From Rhodamnia argentea (lineage: Eukaryota; Streptophyta; Magnoliopsida; Myrtales; Myrtaceae), in contig NC_063152.1 of assembly GCF_020921035.1 (NCBI RefSeq), forward strand, positions 31,433,903 to 31,497,902: DNA of 64,000 bases. Reading direction: 5' to 3'. The stretch's first letter is position 1. Every line of letters starts with the position of its first letter. Shown here piece after piece: positions 12,551-24,171 of this stretch. The notes under the pieces were generated by a model. That model saw only the letters and a program-made list of their open reading frames with translations, was not told the DNA's origin and did not search any database. A program made the position numbers and the translations under genes.

Positions 12551-13145
12551 CGAAAATTATTCAAAAAGTCATAAATATATTGTAATTGTGCCAAATCGGC
12601 CCTAATTTTTTTTTTTATCAATTGAGTCCTAAACCTTTTACATTTGTGTCAATTCAATCCTTCTGGCCAATTTGGACTGGAAAATGATGACATTGACGTC
12701 GATCGTCCATCTGCTGTCCTACGTGGCACTACCAGCCCTAACATGGGATTCTTTTTAATTTTATAACTTTTTATATTTTCTGTCTTTCTTTTTCCTTTTC
12801 TATTTTTTTTTTTTGGTCAATGGTAAGCAGGAGGCTACCGGCGACCTTTGTCGACCATTGGGCGAAGGTATGGACAACTGGGGCGAGGGTTACGGCCCTC
12901 AATCACAGCTGGGTCCCTTGCCCAATGGCCAGCAAACTCCTGCTAGTCATTAACAAGAAAAAAAATTAAAAAGAGAAAAAAAAAAAGGATAGAAAAATTA
13001 AAAATTAATTAAAAAATTTCACACCAGCGATGGAAGTGCCATGTGAGATGGCCGGTAGACGATCAACGTCATCAATTTCTGGCCAATTTTGTGGAATGAT
13101 TGAATTTGCACAAGTACAATAAAATACATGACTTTTTTTGGTAAC
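12550..13145. repeat. Fold-back repeat, family 1 copy b
   Basis: The arms carry 'caattgagtcctaaacctttt' and, inverted, 'gaatttgcacaagtacaa'. They flank T-rich then A-rich runs around a GC-rich centre (about 12825-12950) that resembles the centres of the other copies. Confidence 0.75.
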
Positions 13146-13487
13146 TCTTCCTTATAGGCCTCTCTCTTCAAGAGCTTTAAAAGTAATTCATTATAGGCTT
13201 AGACCTTAATATTTCTGTCCCAAGTCTCTATAGAATGATAGACTCTAATAATAAGCTCATCGCAGATAGAACCTGCCCGCACGTCCACAGGGACATTACA
13301 CAAAACTACGTTCAAAAGGAGGTAACCACGTTGCTTCGTATCTACCTACTTAATAATTCCACAGTCATCCTAAACCATCCGTACAGCTGCTTGGCCACAT
13401 ATGATGAATTTGGACCGTCCAAAATTAATTCCAATGTTAAATTATCATCATTTGACTTCCAAGCGACATTGAAATCGCTTCCCAATC

Positions 13488-13504
13488 TTCGTGATAGTCA
13501 CGAA
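13488..13504. promoter_or_regulatory. Palindromic root-hair element (RHE) match
   Basis: The 17-mer TTCGTGATAGTCACGAA fits the published RHE consensus WHHDTGNNN(N)KCACGWH with a four-base spacer. Because it is a perfect TTCGTGA/TCACGAA palindrome it fits on both strands. It lies about 26 bp upstream of a TATA box and about 135 bp upstream of the expansin ATG. RHEs drive root-hair expression of EXPA7/EXPA18 in Arabidopsis. Confidence 0.65.
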
Positions 13505-13529
13505 GGGCACCATACACGATGAATGTACA

Positions 13530-13538
13530 TATATATAG
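13530..13538 (+). promoter_or_regulatory. Probable TATA box of the expansin gene
   Basis: TATATATAG lies about 100 bp before the ATG at 13639, leaving room for a leader of about 70 bases. Confidence 0.5.
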
Positions 13539-13638
13539 AAGTGGAAATGTTTCGTATGTGAGGCGTGAGGTTACGAATTGAAGCTGGAAAGAAGCAAAGG
13601 CCCTTAATTTGAGCATTTTAACGGCGGTGGCGGTGGCA

Positions 13639-15289
13639 ATGGCTTCTGATTTGCTTTGTTCGTGGAGGTTCGGCCTCCTCTGCCTGCTGGCGGTCATCGG
13701 GAGATTAGCTGCTACAACGGGATCTTATGGCAGCTCGCCGGCAAGGTTTAAGCCGAGCGCTTGGTCCCTTGCCCATGCCACCTTTTATGGGGATGAGACC
13801 GCCTCCGAGACAATGGGTATACACCTTTAGTGTTTGTTCTATCTTTATCGTTTAAAGAATGATTGTTTTTTCACTTTAAATGGATAATGAGACAAATATT
13901 GTCTGAATTTTGATTCAATGTGCAATGTGGTCCTTGAACTTTAATTTGTTTAATGTAGTCCTTGAAACTTTTGGTTTCTATTCAATTTAGTCCCCAAATT
14001 AGATGAAAATGTTAAATGTTGTTCTTTCATCAATTCAAGTTCAGAAAAACATTCAACATTTTCATACAGTCAACAATGGACTAAAAATTGAATATGTATC
14101 AAAAAGTTAAGGAATCACATTGAACAAAATAAAAGTTCGGGGACAACATTGCAAATTGGGCTAAAGTTCATGGACTATAATGAAAAATTTAAAGTTCATG
14201 AACCACATTACGCATTGGACTAAAGTTCAAGGATCATTTATGTCATTTACCCTCCTTTGTATTTACATCCACGCTTGACTAAGCTCTTCAATTTTGGATT
14301 CGGGTGGTCATATGTAGGGGGAGCTTGTGGATACGGAAACCTCTTTCAAACTGGCTATGGCACGGACACGGCCGCTTTGAGCTCAACACTGTTTAACGAT
14401 GGCCATGCATGTGGACAATGTTATCGGATCAAGTGCGTCCAGTCGCCATGGTGCTTCAAGGGAGTTTCATTCACGACGGTGACGGCAACCAACCTTTGCC
14501 CGCCGAACTGGTCCGAGGACTCCAACGCCGGCGGGTGGTGCAACCCCCCTCAAGCCCACTTCGACATGGCCAAGCCCGCCTTCATGAAGATTGCTCGGTG
14601 GAAAGCGGGCATCGTCCCGGTCATGCATAGGAGGTATGCACCTTTTGCGTACCTTGTTAACGGTATACACATCGATTTTTATAGTAAGCTCGATTTCTAC
14701 TAGCGATGAAAATTGATTATCCAAAGATCAGTTCCCCTGATTTCGACTTTTGATCATGCTCGAACTATTTAAATACATATTCCGTCAAATCGAAGTCAAG
14801 CTCGAGGTCTTCAATACTCTACTTTATATAGATTTGTGAGTTTAATTCAATCTCTATTGTTTTGTTAAACCTATATAATAGTTATTAACTAACTTTAGAA
14901 AATCTGTTCCTATACATGAACTCCCAAACTCATCCGCTTCTCTAAAATCATACCGTGCTTTGATCAAATCAAACAGAGTCCCGTGCGAGAGGGCCGGCGG
15001 GATCCGGTTCCAGTTCCAAGGCAACGGGTACTGGCTCCTGGTGTACGTGATGAACGTGGGAGGAGGCGGCGACGTCGCCAGCATGTGGGTCAAGGGGAGC
15101 CGGACCGGGTGGATGAGCATGAGCCACAACTGGGGCGCCTCGTACCAGGCCTTCGCCACGCTCGGCGGCCAATCTCTCTCTTTCAAGCTCACCTCCTACA
15201 CCACCAAGGAGACCATCGTCGCCTACAACGTCGCCCCTCCGAACTGGAGCGTCGGCATGACTTACAAGGCCAACGTTAACTTCCATTAA
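13639..15289 (+). CDS. Alpha-expansin, EXPA7/EXPA18-like
   Basis: Secreted wall-loosening protein that disrupts polysaccharide contacts during acid growth. Exons 13639-13816, 14318-14633 and 14977-15289 join through split codons to give 268 residues. Residues 1 to about 27 are a signal peptide. The N-terminal GH45-like domain holds GGACGYGN (60-67), the conserved cysteines and the HFD motif (140-142). The C-terminal domain contains [19 protein letters not shown] and KGSRTGW. No domain is missing. The GNGYWLL block and [11 protein letters not shown] resemble the root-hair expansins EXPA7/EXPA18 more than typical EXPAs, from memory of the family. An RHE match upstream supports that role. Most of intron 1 is a fold-back repeat. 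The alpha-expansin call is firm; the subclade is probable. Confidence 0.93.
13905..14255. mobile_element. Fold-back MITE family 3, copy a, inside expansin intron 1
   Basis: The left part 'gtggtccttgaacttta' is mirrored by the right part 'taaagttcaaggatcat'. Intervening phrases repeat this unit in both orientations. A related copy lies at about 35880-36205. Confidence 0.75.
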
Positions 15290-15430
15290 TGCCTGCGCAA
15301 TGGCTTTACATGTGCTTTCGCTTTCCTTTGAACGCTCACGGGTTCCCGCCCTCCTTTTTTTTGTCTCCTCACTTTTTACGTAATGAGAATTTATCCTTTT
15401 TATTTGAAAAGAAAAAAGTACCATTAAGAT

Positions 15431-15870
15431 TAAGGATCAATATCACGACAAGCCCCAAGCTAGTACGTATGTGATAAATTTATCACAAATTAATTTTTGT
15501 TATTATAAAAAATCTCAATTAGTATACATATAACAAATTTAGGCTCCGTTAGTTTTCAATAAGTTTTACTGTGAAATTGCTAAAGTGGATGAGATGTAAC
15601 ATTTAACGGGGTATACTAGTTTAAGATTTTAACCCTTCGTTTGTCACACGTGTACCAATTTGGAGTTTTTCGTGGTAATAACCCAATTTAATGAAATTAA
15701 CGGACAATAAAGTTGTCACATGTGTATCAATTTGGAATTTTTGGTTATCAACAAATTAGTTTGGGATAAATTTGTCACATGTGTACCAGTTTGGGATTTT
15801 TCGTAGTCTAAAACTTAGTTGGGATAAATTTATCAATTTGAAATTTTTCGTAATATGAACCAATGATTAA
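15431..15870. mobile_element. Fold-back MITE family 2, copy b
   Basis: It starts with 'gatcaatatcacgac' and ends with 'atttttcgtaatatgaacc'. The interior has repeated 'gataaatttatcac' and 'acatgtgtaccagtttggg' phrases. It lies just downstream of the expansin gene. Confidence 0.65.
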
Positions 15871-15969
15871 TGACCCGGACTAAGACTACAAGCATAAAGA
15901 AGCTTGAGATGACTGAAATTGAAAGGAAAAATCTACACAACCTCACATTAAGAAAGGACAATATTTCTA

Positions 15970-16474
15970 AGCTTTAAGGAAAATTCCAAATAAGAGCTTG
16001 AAATGTCCTTATTTTTCTCAAATAAGGGCATGACATACCTTCATCTTTTCAAAGAAAGACATGGCTAAATGACATTTTCATCATTTACTTTTTTTAATTT
16101 TTGAATTTTTTTTCCTTTCCTTTTTTTTTTTTTTTTTTCTTTTCTGTCCCCCCCCCCGGCCATCGCCGGCCTCGGGCAAGGGATAGCCCTCACCTGACTC
16201 CAGCGAGGGTCACTCGGCCTCACCCGGACTGGACGGCATGGGTGGCCCTCGCCTGAGTCCGGCGACCTCCGCCGGTGGCTCGAGGAGGGAAGAGGGGAAA
16301 AATGAAAAAGAAAAAAAATTTAAAAAAAGTAAATGACTAGTATTCCCTTAGTCATACTTTTCTTTGAAATAATGAGGATACTTCGGAGTCTTATTTATAA
16401 TAAAATTCATTTCAGACCTTTACTTAAGAAAATAAAGTCCTTCTAGATTCTTAATTGAAAATTTTCCTAAGCTT
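15970..16474. mobile_element. Fold-back element bounded by AAGCTT
   Basis: The left end 'aagctttaaggaaaatt' is mirrored by the right end 'aattttcctaagctt'. The arms share 'ccttatttt' and 'taagaaaataaagtcctt'-type phrases. The centre (about 16145-16290) is GC-rich. This is a family separate from family 1, though its centre is built the same way. Confidence 0.65.
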
Positions 16475-16862
16475 GACTCCAGGGGAACTACTTTCTGCTG
16501 ATGAGGATGGTTTCATCTCATTTCAATGCCCTATCAGGACAACCTAGAAAGCTCCAAATTCACGTGGCCCAATTCCAAACCAAGAGTCCAACCAGATCAA
16601 GCAAGCAAAAGAAAGCACAAAGTCCAAATCTATCTTTTCAAACCCCACACCCAAAATTTCCCAATCCCTCTCTATAGTTGGTCGCTTCACGTCACACCGG
16701 AATGGCACTGGACAGTGACCCAAGCCTTGGTTGGGAGAAATTCATTCAATAAATTCGGCTTTATATATACACAATTTCCATGCAATTCATTTACATCACA
16801 CGCCATCGAACAAGTGAAAACTATAGCGACCAATAGGCAGATACAATGTTGTCGCTTTGGGC

Positions 16863-18330
16863 CTAACTTTGCTGGCCCACGCCCTCCTGGGCCCCACACC
16901 CGCCCCCGCTCCGCCGGGGAAGCTCCTCCGACCACTGGATCGAGCTCATCGGAGGGAAGCAACACTCGCACTCCATGCGGCACGCCTCCGGCAGCTCCCA
17001 CTCGGTCGACTGCGTCTCCATCTCCTCCTCCTCCTCCCCCTTGCGAGACCCGGCGGAGGAAGGGGCGGCAGCGTCCCTGAGCGGGCCCCAGCACTCCACC
17101 TTGTTGAACTCGGGAAGGTTGGAGTGGAAATACACCCAAACCAGAGCCTCCTGCAGCTCTGGGTGCTGGCTCAGAAGGCTCCCATCCCCATGCACGAATG
17201 CCCCCAGCACCTGCGTTTTCGTTTAAAATATAGTCTATTCCTTCAATTCAATTGTTTTCAAAAGAAGATTAGATCAGATTAATCAAACCAAAACTAATTC
17301 TCTTGATCTTTAATATGCAAGAAATGGTCGATTCTGAACACGGTGTGTAGAGATCAAGTTGATTAATTAGTGGATGATTAGTTAGGAGTTACCACAGGGA
17401 GCTCTTTGCAGAAGATGAAGTATCTGAGCTTCGCAAACAGGTCCAGGAGGAAGTGGCCTCCACTGATGTGGCAGTGGACATGCAGAGACATCTTCCCCTT
17501 CACTTTCTTCCACTCTGCCACAACTTCATCTCTCTGTAATCTGTTGTACCATCCTTGCAGCTACAAAAACCGAAACCAGTTCGCGAGATCCTCAGTTAAC
17601 ACATGAAATGGAAATAAATTTAGAATTAGCAATTTGCGATATATAAATATAATCCCGTTCTTTCTTGTTTATGGAGAAAAAAAAAAACGTAATCCGGCTC
17701 CTTTTGCCGACAAGTACGTGATGCTTCCGTGCTCTGTTTCCCCTGTTTTGCTTTCATTAGATTCTCCCAGCTTCTCACACAGCTATGCTATTCAGTTCAC
17801 GACCCAAGAATAAAAAGCATGACGAAACTCTTATGACGAAGAACGAACATAGTTTTAAGTTTTAACAGAATCTCATGCCGCATCAGATTCCGGATGAATC
17901 AAGATTCGGGGGGGGTTGGCTGGTTACCTGAGAGTTGTCGATGGTCTGGGATATAGCCAGAGTGAGCTTCGAAGTGACATCACTGTGAGTGAGCGTGTAA
18001 GTCCTCGGAAGCTTCCCCGGATGCTTCTTTTCATCCACGCCCAAGAAGAGAACCTTCAATTTGGACGCTTCGAAAATCGCCGGCCCAAACAACCTCGCAA
18101 CCTGATCCAGTCCCAATTCAGATTAGTAAATATACACTCCCCAGAACAGGGCGTATAGAGTGTAGAACTCAGAAGCATAAGATGAATAAAGAAAGGACAA
18201 CTCACGGGGACAATGGAGAGATTCCTCTTCTTGGTACATCGCCTGTGTGAGTGAAACAGAGACCTCTGTCTCTGATAAAGAGAAGAAGATTCCAACTTCG
18301 AAGGGACGAGAGGAGCAGCAGTCAGAGAAC

Positions 18331-18334
<4 letters not shown>
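16863..18334 (-). CDS. SGR: STAY-GREEN / NYE1 magnesium dechelatase
   Basis: Plastid enzyme that removes Mg from chlorophyll a, starting chlorophyll breakdown. Exons on the minus strand are 18206-18334, 17928-18101, 17393-17560 and 16863-17210, all phase 0, giving 272 residues, a normal length. Residues 1 to about 43 are a transit-peptide-like leader. The core contains ARLFGPAIFEASKLKVLFLG, the HPGKLPRTYTLTHSD block, LQGWYNRLQRDEVVAEW, and HCHISGGHFLLDL. Exon 4 has AFVHGDG and VYFHSNLPEFNKVECWGPLR. The C-terminal Cys-rich motif typical of SGR is present (PEACRMECECCFPP, from about residue 231), which distinguishes it from SGR-LIKE proteins lacking it. A GA tract abuts the ATG. Two CCACGTGG G-boxes lie upstream, consistent with the ABA, dark and PIF control known for SGR genes. 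Confidence 0.96.

Positions 18335-18365
<31 letters not shown>
18335..18365 (-). repeat. (GA)n tract abutting the SGR start codon
   Basis: A CT run on the plus strand (GA on the gene strand) runs directly up to the ATG at 18334. Confidence 0.9.
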
Positions 18366-18367
<2 letters not shown>

Positions 18368-18784
18368 CCTGCAAAAGGCAAGAGACGGGCTTCAGCTTCC
18401 AACCCCAACCCCACCACTGATCCTCAGCCAAAAAAGAAAAGACCCAGACACGCTATTATATTCTAGAAAAGAACAGAGAAGACTACTACTGGAAGCAAAG
18501 CAAAAGAACTGAATATTTTCTCGGGCTCTCTCTTTTTCCTCTTTCGTTTTCTCTTTTGCTTTTCACATGAGGGGACGCAACGCTTTTGCTTGTGGACTTC
18601 AACGTTCGAAAGAGAGAATCGAAGCAACGCCCCGTTTGGCTTGGAGAGGAAGCGTAAGATGCGTGATGGGAATGGAAGTGGTGGGGCTGTCTGTACTCGA
18701 ACCTCTGTTTCGGCGTTGATGAGGGAGGGGGATTGGTTGCTTCCAGGGTTAGGCTACTGCTTATGGAAAACGATTGCGCGCTAA

Positions 18785-18792
18785 CCACGTGG
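18785..18792. promoter_or_regulatory. G-box CCACGTGG upstream of SGR
   Basis: A perfect palindromic CCACGTGG lies about 450 bp before the SGR ATG. A second lies at 18991-18998. G-box/ABRE sites in SGR promoters are known PIF and ABI5-type targets. Confidence 0.5.
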
Positions 18793-18990
18793 GTGCCGAC
18801 GAATACAGAATGCTTTCTTCTTTTGGGCCAACAGCAAAGCCGCGTCGGCTACCAAATCCTGCGAGCTTTGCATCTTACTTTGTGCAAATGGGCATTGCCG
18901 AGCTTTAGGTGAATGTGTTTCGGCCGTAGGTTCGCCGACCATCCCATCTTAGCCGTTCATTCTGTACCCTTTCACCCACCCAGAAGAGGC

Positions 18991-18998
18991 CCACGTGG
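18991..18998. promoter_or_regulatory. Second G-box CCACGTGG upstream of SGR
   Basis: Embedded in the ten-base palindrome CCCACGTGGG at 18990-18999, about 655 bp before the SGR ATG. Confidence 0.5.
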
Positions 18999-18999
18999 G

Positions 19000-20991
19000 A
19001 CCCATTTCATCCTACAGCTGAGATCTATTGAGTAGAGGTTTGAGCATGATTATGTAATATGCATGACAGGTTTTAAGTTTTAAATATTGAAAAATTGGTG
19101 CCGAGACAAGTAGGTTCTAGGCGGAATTTGAAACCTGAAACCAAGAAAAGTATTTGTTTTCTTATTCTATTTTTGCAAGATTTCATGATGTTTGATTATG
19201 AGTTTGTAATCTAAAATCAATAGTCCGAACTTCCATTTTCGACGATATCTATGATAGAGACTTTTACTTTGTTAATATTTCATATTATGTATATATATAT
19301 ATGAATATGAGATGTGATCAGCAGATTGTAAGAACAAATGATGAACATTAGATGTGATAATTCATTGCAATCGTTCTATTAAAAATACTAGTAGAACATA
19401 GGTAGACACTAGAATCTGTAACGAGGTAGATTTTAGGATCTAGGATATGCAAGATAGGTTCCAAGTGAAACATGGACCGACCTTGAAATCGCTCACTCCT
19501 AATATTGAGTTCATGTGCTTTAGGACCACGAATAAACATTGCTCAACATTGACAGTGTCTTGTGTTGAGCAACTGAGCAAAATAAGGGGAAAATAAAAGT
19601 TAAGGTCCATGCTAGGACAGCTTGAAAGATCCGAACATGGAATTGAGCTAAATATGAAGGAATTTACACTTCAACTTGAAGTAATTGGAAAGAATTAACA
19701 TTCGATGATGATAGAAGCGAACATACGTGTTTGTGCATGACACACGCGGATCGTGTTCCTCAAGTGCTAAATTATCAGCAAAAAGATCGGGTCCAATTAA
19801 TTTCCGGTTGACATGAGAGAAGATACAATTATGGAAATCAATCGAGATTCAAAAGCAAGGTGTGTCGTGGATCTATCAATAATTAAGCAAGATTATCACA
19901 AATTACGATGTACAATCTTACTCCTAACTATAACGAAAGCCCTAACACGAATTTAAGAGATTTTTTTTTTCCCAAAGGAAGCATGCTTTTCCAATCTTCT
20001 CTAATCTGCCTGGATATGTACTGTTTCAATCAATAATCTGTACCAAATATTGATGCCTGTGTCACCCTAGGAGCCACAGTCATGTGACATTTATGTGCAA
20101 TCTGTTTGTCAACCAATTCCAAACACGTCAGCCAGTAACCCAAATATATACATGTGTGTGTGTGTGTTTTGCACTAATTATTCAAATGTAATCTTAATTA
20201 AACTTGCGTAATAACTCTTTGTGGGCTACCTTAGCGACTCTTGATGGTCCAAAACAATAGGTACACCTAACTTGATCAATGAGTCACTTACGAATTCGGG
20301 CCCCTTTTCCAACTTTGGCCATATTTTTCCATATGTTCTCTCATGTACTTCCAAATAAATAGCGGAAAATTTGGCCTTCGGTTGGTGGTAGAACGTGGAC
20401 TTTATTTATTTTTATTTTTTCGGCCCCATAGGTTGATGACATCGTCCGGAATAAAATGACTGAATTATTTTCTTTGTTGGACTCCACGCTGGAGATGAAT
20501 GTTGAAGATTCACGAACGTCTCTTACTCCAAGCCGCCAGGAGATGCCGGTTCAAGTCACCATCAATAGCTTCGCTTAAAAAAGTTTATTCACACCCCATT
20601 TTCTTCTCTTTCCTGACGATGTTGCCAATTCCCAGAATATCTACGAAGTAACAATGTAGGAAAGTCTAACGATACTTATGTCACACAAATTTCAAGAGAT
20701 GGCGTGAATTGAAGTGTTGAATCCCGGCATAAATTGAGTACGACGGGGATGAAAACGAGCCTAATGCAATGCAACTTGACGGTATTGACTAGAATTCTCG
20801 ATTTCCGTGTAATAGCCATCGTGCGGAGCTCTGTCATACAGAACGAACGTTGGGAGAATCCGGCGACTATTTAAAACACTTCAGGGTACAAAGTATGATC
20901 ATCGTGCAGTTTGAGAGAATAAGATATCCGAGCATATCAAAAGCGCAAAGCCGAACCCTAGTTTAAGTGCCAACAGAAGGTTACCATCAAT
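19000..20991. other. Spacer upstream of SGR
   Basis: AT-rich, with a short GT run near 20154-20168. No supported gene, RNA or transposon was seen. Confidence 0.4.
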
Positions 20992-21165
20992 ATGAACGAG
21001 AGCATGCATGAATCTTGGAAGAATCCTCAGGGCACACAAAGTAAGCCAAGAATCTCATTTTTCCAGCTTTTTCTGGCGCTGTTTCTGAGAAAAAGTCTGG
21101 CGGAGGCTGGTGGGTCTGGACACGGCACTGCGTTTGTGGTTAAGCACACGATTAGAAGAAAGTGA
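20992..21165 (+). CDS. Candidate small ORF, 57 residues, unknown
   Basis: The frame opens MNESMHESWKNPQG, has a short hydrophobic stretch (ISFFQLFLALFL, residues about 21-32) and ends in a Gly-rich, basic tail (GGSGHGTAFVVKHTIRRK). It lies in GC-richer DNA than its surroundings. The layout, hydrophobic helix plus basic C-terminal end, suits a small membrane or signalling peptide, but I recognise no family. It may be chance. Confidence 0.25.
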   Translation: MNESMHESWKNPQGTQSKPRISFFQLFLALFLRKSLAEAGGSGHGTAFVVKHTIRRK

Positions 21166-21239
21166 CAGCATTAAGTCCCGAGTACAGTCCCAAGTTTTTT
21201 TGCCTGAATCTCTTGGGTTGAACAGCTTCTTAGCAGGGA

Positions 21240-21875
21240 AAGTGTCAAAAAAATCTTAAACTTATTGCATTAGTACCAATTTAATCATAAATTTATTTTT
21301 TGTGTCAATTCAGTCCTAAACCTTTTGCAATGGTGCCAATTCAGTCCTAAAACTTTCATTAATGTCAATTCAGTTTTAAACCTTTTGCATTTGTGTCAAT
21401 TCAATCATAAATCTTTTGTATTTATACCAATTTAGTTAATTAGGCTAATTTTGGTCGAAAATTACTAACGTGGACGTTGATTGTCCTATGTGGCACAGTT
21501 AGCATTGACTTGGACATTTTTAAATATTATTTTAATATTTTAAATAATTTTTAAAGCATTTTTTGGTTTTTTTTAATATTCTTAAAAATTATTTAAAATA
21601 TTTAAAAATCTATTAAAAAATGTCCACGTTAGCGTTGGCTATACCACGTAGGACAATTGACGTCCACTTTTAGTGATTTCATATCAAAATTGGCCGAATT
21701 GACTCAATTGGCATATATAAAAAAAATTTAAGACTAAATTGGCACTAATGCAAAAGATTTAGGACTAAATTGGCATCAATGCAAAAGGTTTAGGATTGAA
21801 TTGATATCAAAAATAAATTTAGGATTAAATTGACACTAATGTAATAGGTTTATGATTTTTTTTTGCATTTTTCCC
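21240..21875. repeat. Fold-back repeat, family 1 copy c
   Basis: Long inverted arms made of repeated 'caattcagtcctaaacctttt' on the left and 'aggactaaattggca' on the right meet in an AT-rich centre near 21510-21620. It lacks the GC-rich core of other copies. Confidence 0.8.
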
Positions 21876-22184
21876 CTTTTTTTGCCTTTCCTGATTTGAC
21901 CCTTTGCGAGAGCTTGGGAAGACGAACAAAGCATAGGACAGATAGTTACTACAGGGACTCCGAGTTGAGCTTTCTTGGCAGGACAATTCCAGGAAAGAGG
22001 AACTTCGATTTATCACCCACTGGTCTTCCAATCTTTCCTTCTTTTCCTAGTCTTTGCTGATCAAAAATACCTCGCAGATGTACATTGGTCATATCGATCG
22101 GACCGTATTTCTATCCTTTTCATGCAGATAATTTTCGAATAATAAAAGGCAACACAATCAAATCTTTGAAAAGGTACAGGTCGG

Positions 22185-22705
22185 GAAAAATTATTAAAGA
22201 AGTCTTAACGTATTGCACTTATATCAATTCAGTTTTTGACTTTTTTTTTTTTGCAACTAAGTCCTAAGCCTTTTGCATATGGCCAATTGAATCTTAAACA
22301 TTTTAAATTTGTGTCAATTCAGTCCATCTTGCTAACTTTGACTAGCCAACTATGCCGTGGACGTCGATCGACTCTAACGTAGCAATTTTTAAGAAGATTT
22401 TCTGATTTTTTTAAATTTTCTCTTTTCTATTTTCGTTCTCGTCCTTTCTTTGGCCGGTCGCTAATCTAGGGACTAGCCAAAGGCCAAGGGAAGCGAGCCT
22501 CGCCCTCGCTGTTGTTGGCCAAGCTAGACATTGCTCACCCCTCAATCAGAGGAAAAAGAAGAAAATAATTCAAAAAAATATTAAAATATTATTAAAAATT
22601 ATTCACGTGAGCGTCAACCAATCAAAATTGGACTGATGGACTGAATTAGCACAAGTACAAAAGGTTTGAGACTCAATTGGCCTAACAAAAAAGGTTTATG
22701 AATAA
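22185..22705. repeat. Fold-back repeat, family 1 copy d
   Basis: The left arm has 'caattcagt...tttgcaactaagtcctaa' and the right arm 'gactgaattagcacaagt' with 'gagactcaattggc'. The GC-rich centre is at about 22440-22545. Confidence 0.75.
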
Positions 22706-24171
22706 AAAATATTTTTAAAAAAATTAAAAATATAAATATGAGAAAAATTTTACTAGATTTTTATTTCATAAAAGTATTTTAGTAATATCATTTTTCATTT
22801 TATTTGCAAATTTTTTTATTGTTTAAAATAATCATTTGCTTTTGTTAATTTGATGTGAAGTTTTTATATATGTAACATATACATGCTTAATTGTATAGAT
22901 TTTCCTAGAACATTAGTATGTTTTGGTAATATGGATCAAAACGGATCGGATATGGATCAATTGCAAGTCAAGTTGGATAAGGGTCATTAAATATTGAGAC
23001 CCTTAATGACCCATTTAATCTGACCCTATCCACCCATTTGATACCTCTAAGTACAAGACATAGACAGTTTGAGTGTGATCCCCCAAGTCATCGTACAATA
23101 TAAGAAAGCCTTTACAACACATCTATAATTTGTTGAAGTTTGTTTGGAAAACAAAAAGAATAAAAAGTTGCCTTTCTAATCCCATATAGGATAGAAAGAA
23201 GAGTGCAAGTTTCTTTATTAGTTAGAAGGCTATTATGATCTTTCAAAATAAAGAAATGGGCAAGTGGGTTAGACCCCACTATAACCGCATGCGGGTGCAC
23301 GTGTGATTGTGCGATTTTGATAATTAACCGTTGAACTCTATCGAAACAGTGCGACTGTTCACATAGGAGTTAAAGTTAATTTTTCTTTTATTATTATAAT
23401 TTAATTTCCAATTTTATACAACGAAGAGTTACAATTTTTCAGACGCGACAATTTTTGAACAATGAAAAGTTGTGTCCGTCCGAATTAGCAATTTTGAACA
23501 CGAATAGGTGTCTCTGAATTGTGATTTTTCAAACATGAACAATTGTGTCCGAATGGCAATTTTCACACACAAACAACCATGTCCAAATTGCAACTTTTTG
23601 GACATGAATACAAGCGTTCGCATGGGAAGTTCAGACACTAAGAGATGTGTTGTGTTAGTATCATATAATGGATAATTTTGTTCATTTTCAAAAAGTTACT
23701 TTCATTTTTTTCGTTTTTCTTTAAAAAAGAAACAATCATCTTTCATTGTTTCGCAAAGAGTTTTAGGAAATTTACTAAAATTGCTATCCAATATTCTCAC
23801 CGTGACTTTATTGTATCCTGAAAAAAATTTACCAAAAACCTATAGTAACTTCGTGAGGTAAATTAATCCTAAAAGAAAGTGATTACACGCCTCAAAGTTC
23901 GACTACATTGTTGCTCCATTTTTCTCATATTTTCCAACATAATCCTCATATGAATACATACACGCGCAAACACTAGGTACGTTCTTTATTTTTTAGTAGC
24001 AAATACATGCTCCAAAGTACAAGGAGGCGAAGGATTAAAGCCTCCATCTTCTAACATTTGGGTAACAAAACCCCTTCAGACAGATGTCATGAACTCAATC
24101 ACGAAAAAATTAGAGAGAGAGAGAGAGAATTGCAAGTAATGGGAGCTTCTTAACAAAACCACTTCAGACAG
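22705..24171. other. AT-rich spacer with a degenerate ~35-bp tandem repeat
   Basis: Between about 23420 and 23620 there are four or five diverged units containing 'gcaattttt...gaacaattgtgtccgaatt'-like phrases. The rest shows nothing recognisable. A short GA run at 24113-24127 lies just past the MADS gene 3' end. Confidence 0.45.

Noticed and set aside
14467..15424. Long frames antisense to or out of frame with the expansin exons
   Set aside because: They are shadows of GC-rich coding DNA; the expansin exons explain the region.
16526..17282. Plus-strand frames opposite SGR exon 4 (up to 184 codons)
   Set aside because: They overlap a well-supported minus-strand exon and have Pro/Arg/Ser-rich shadow composition.
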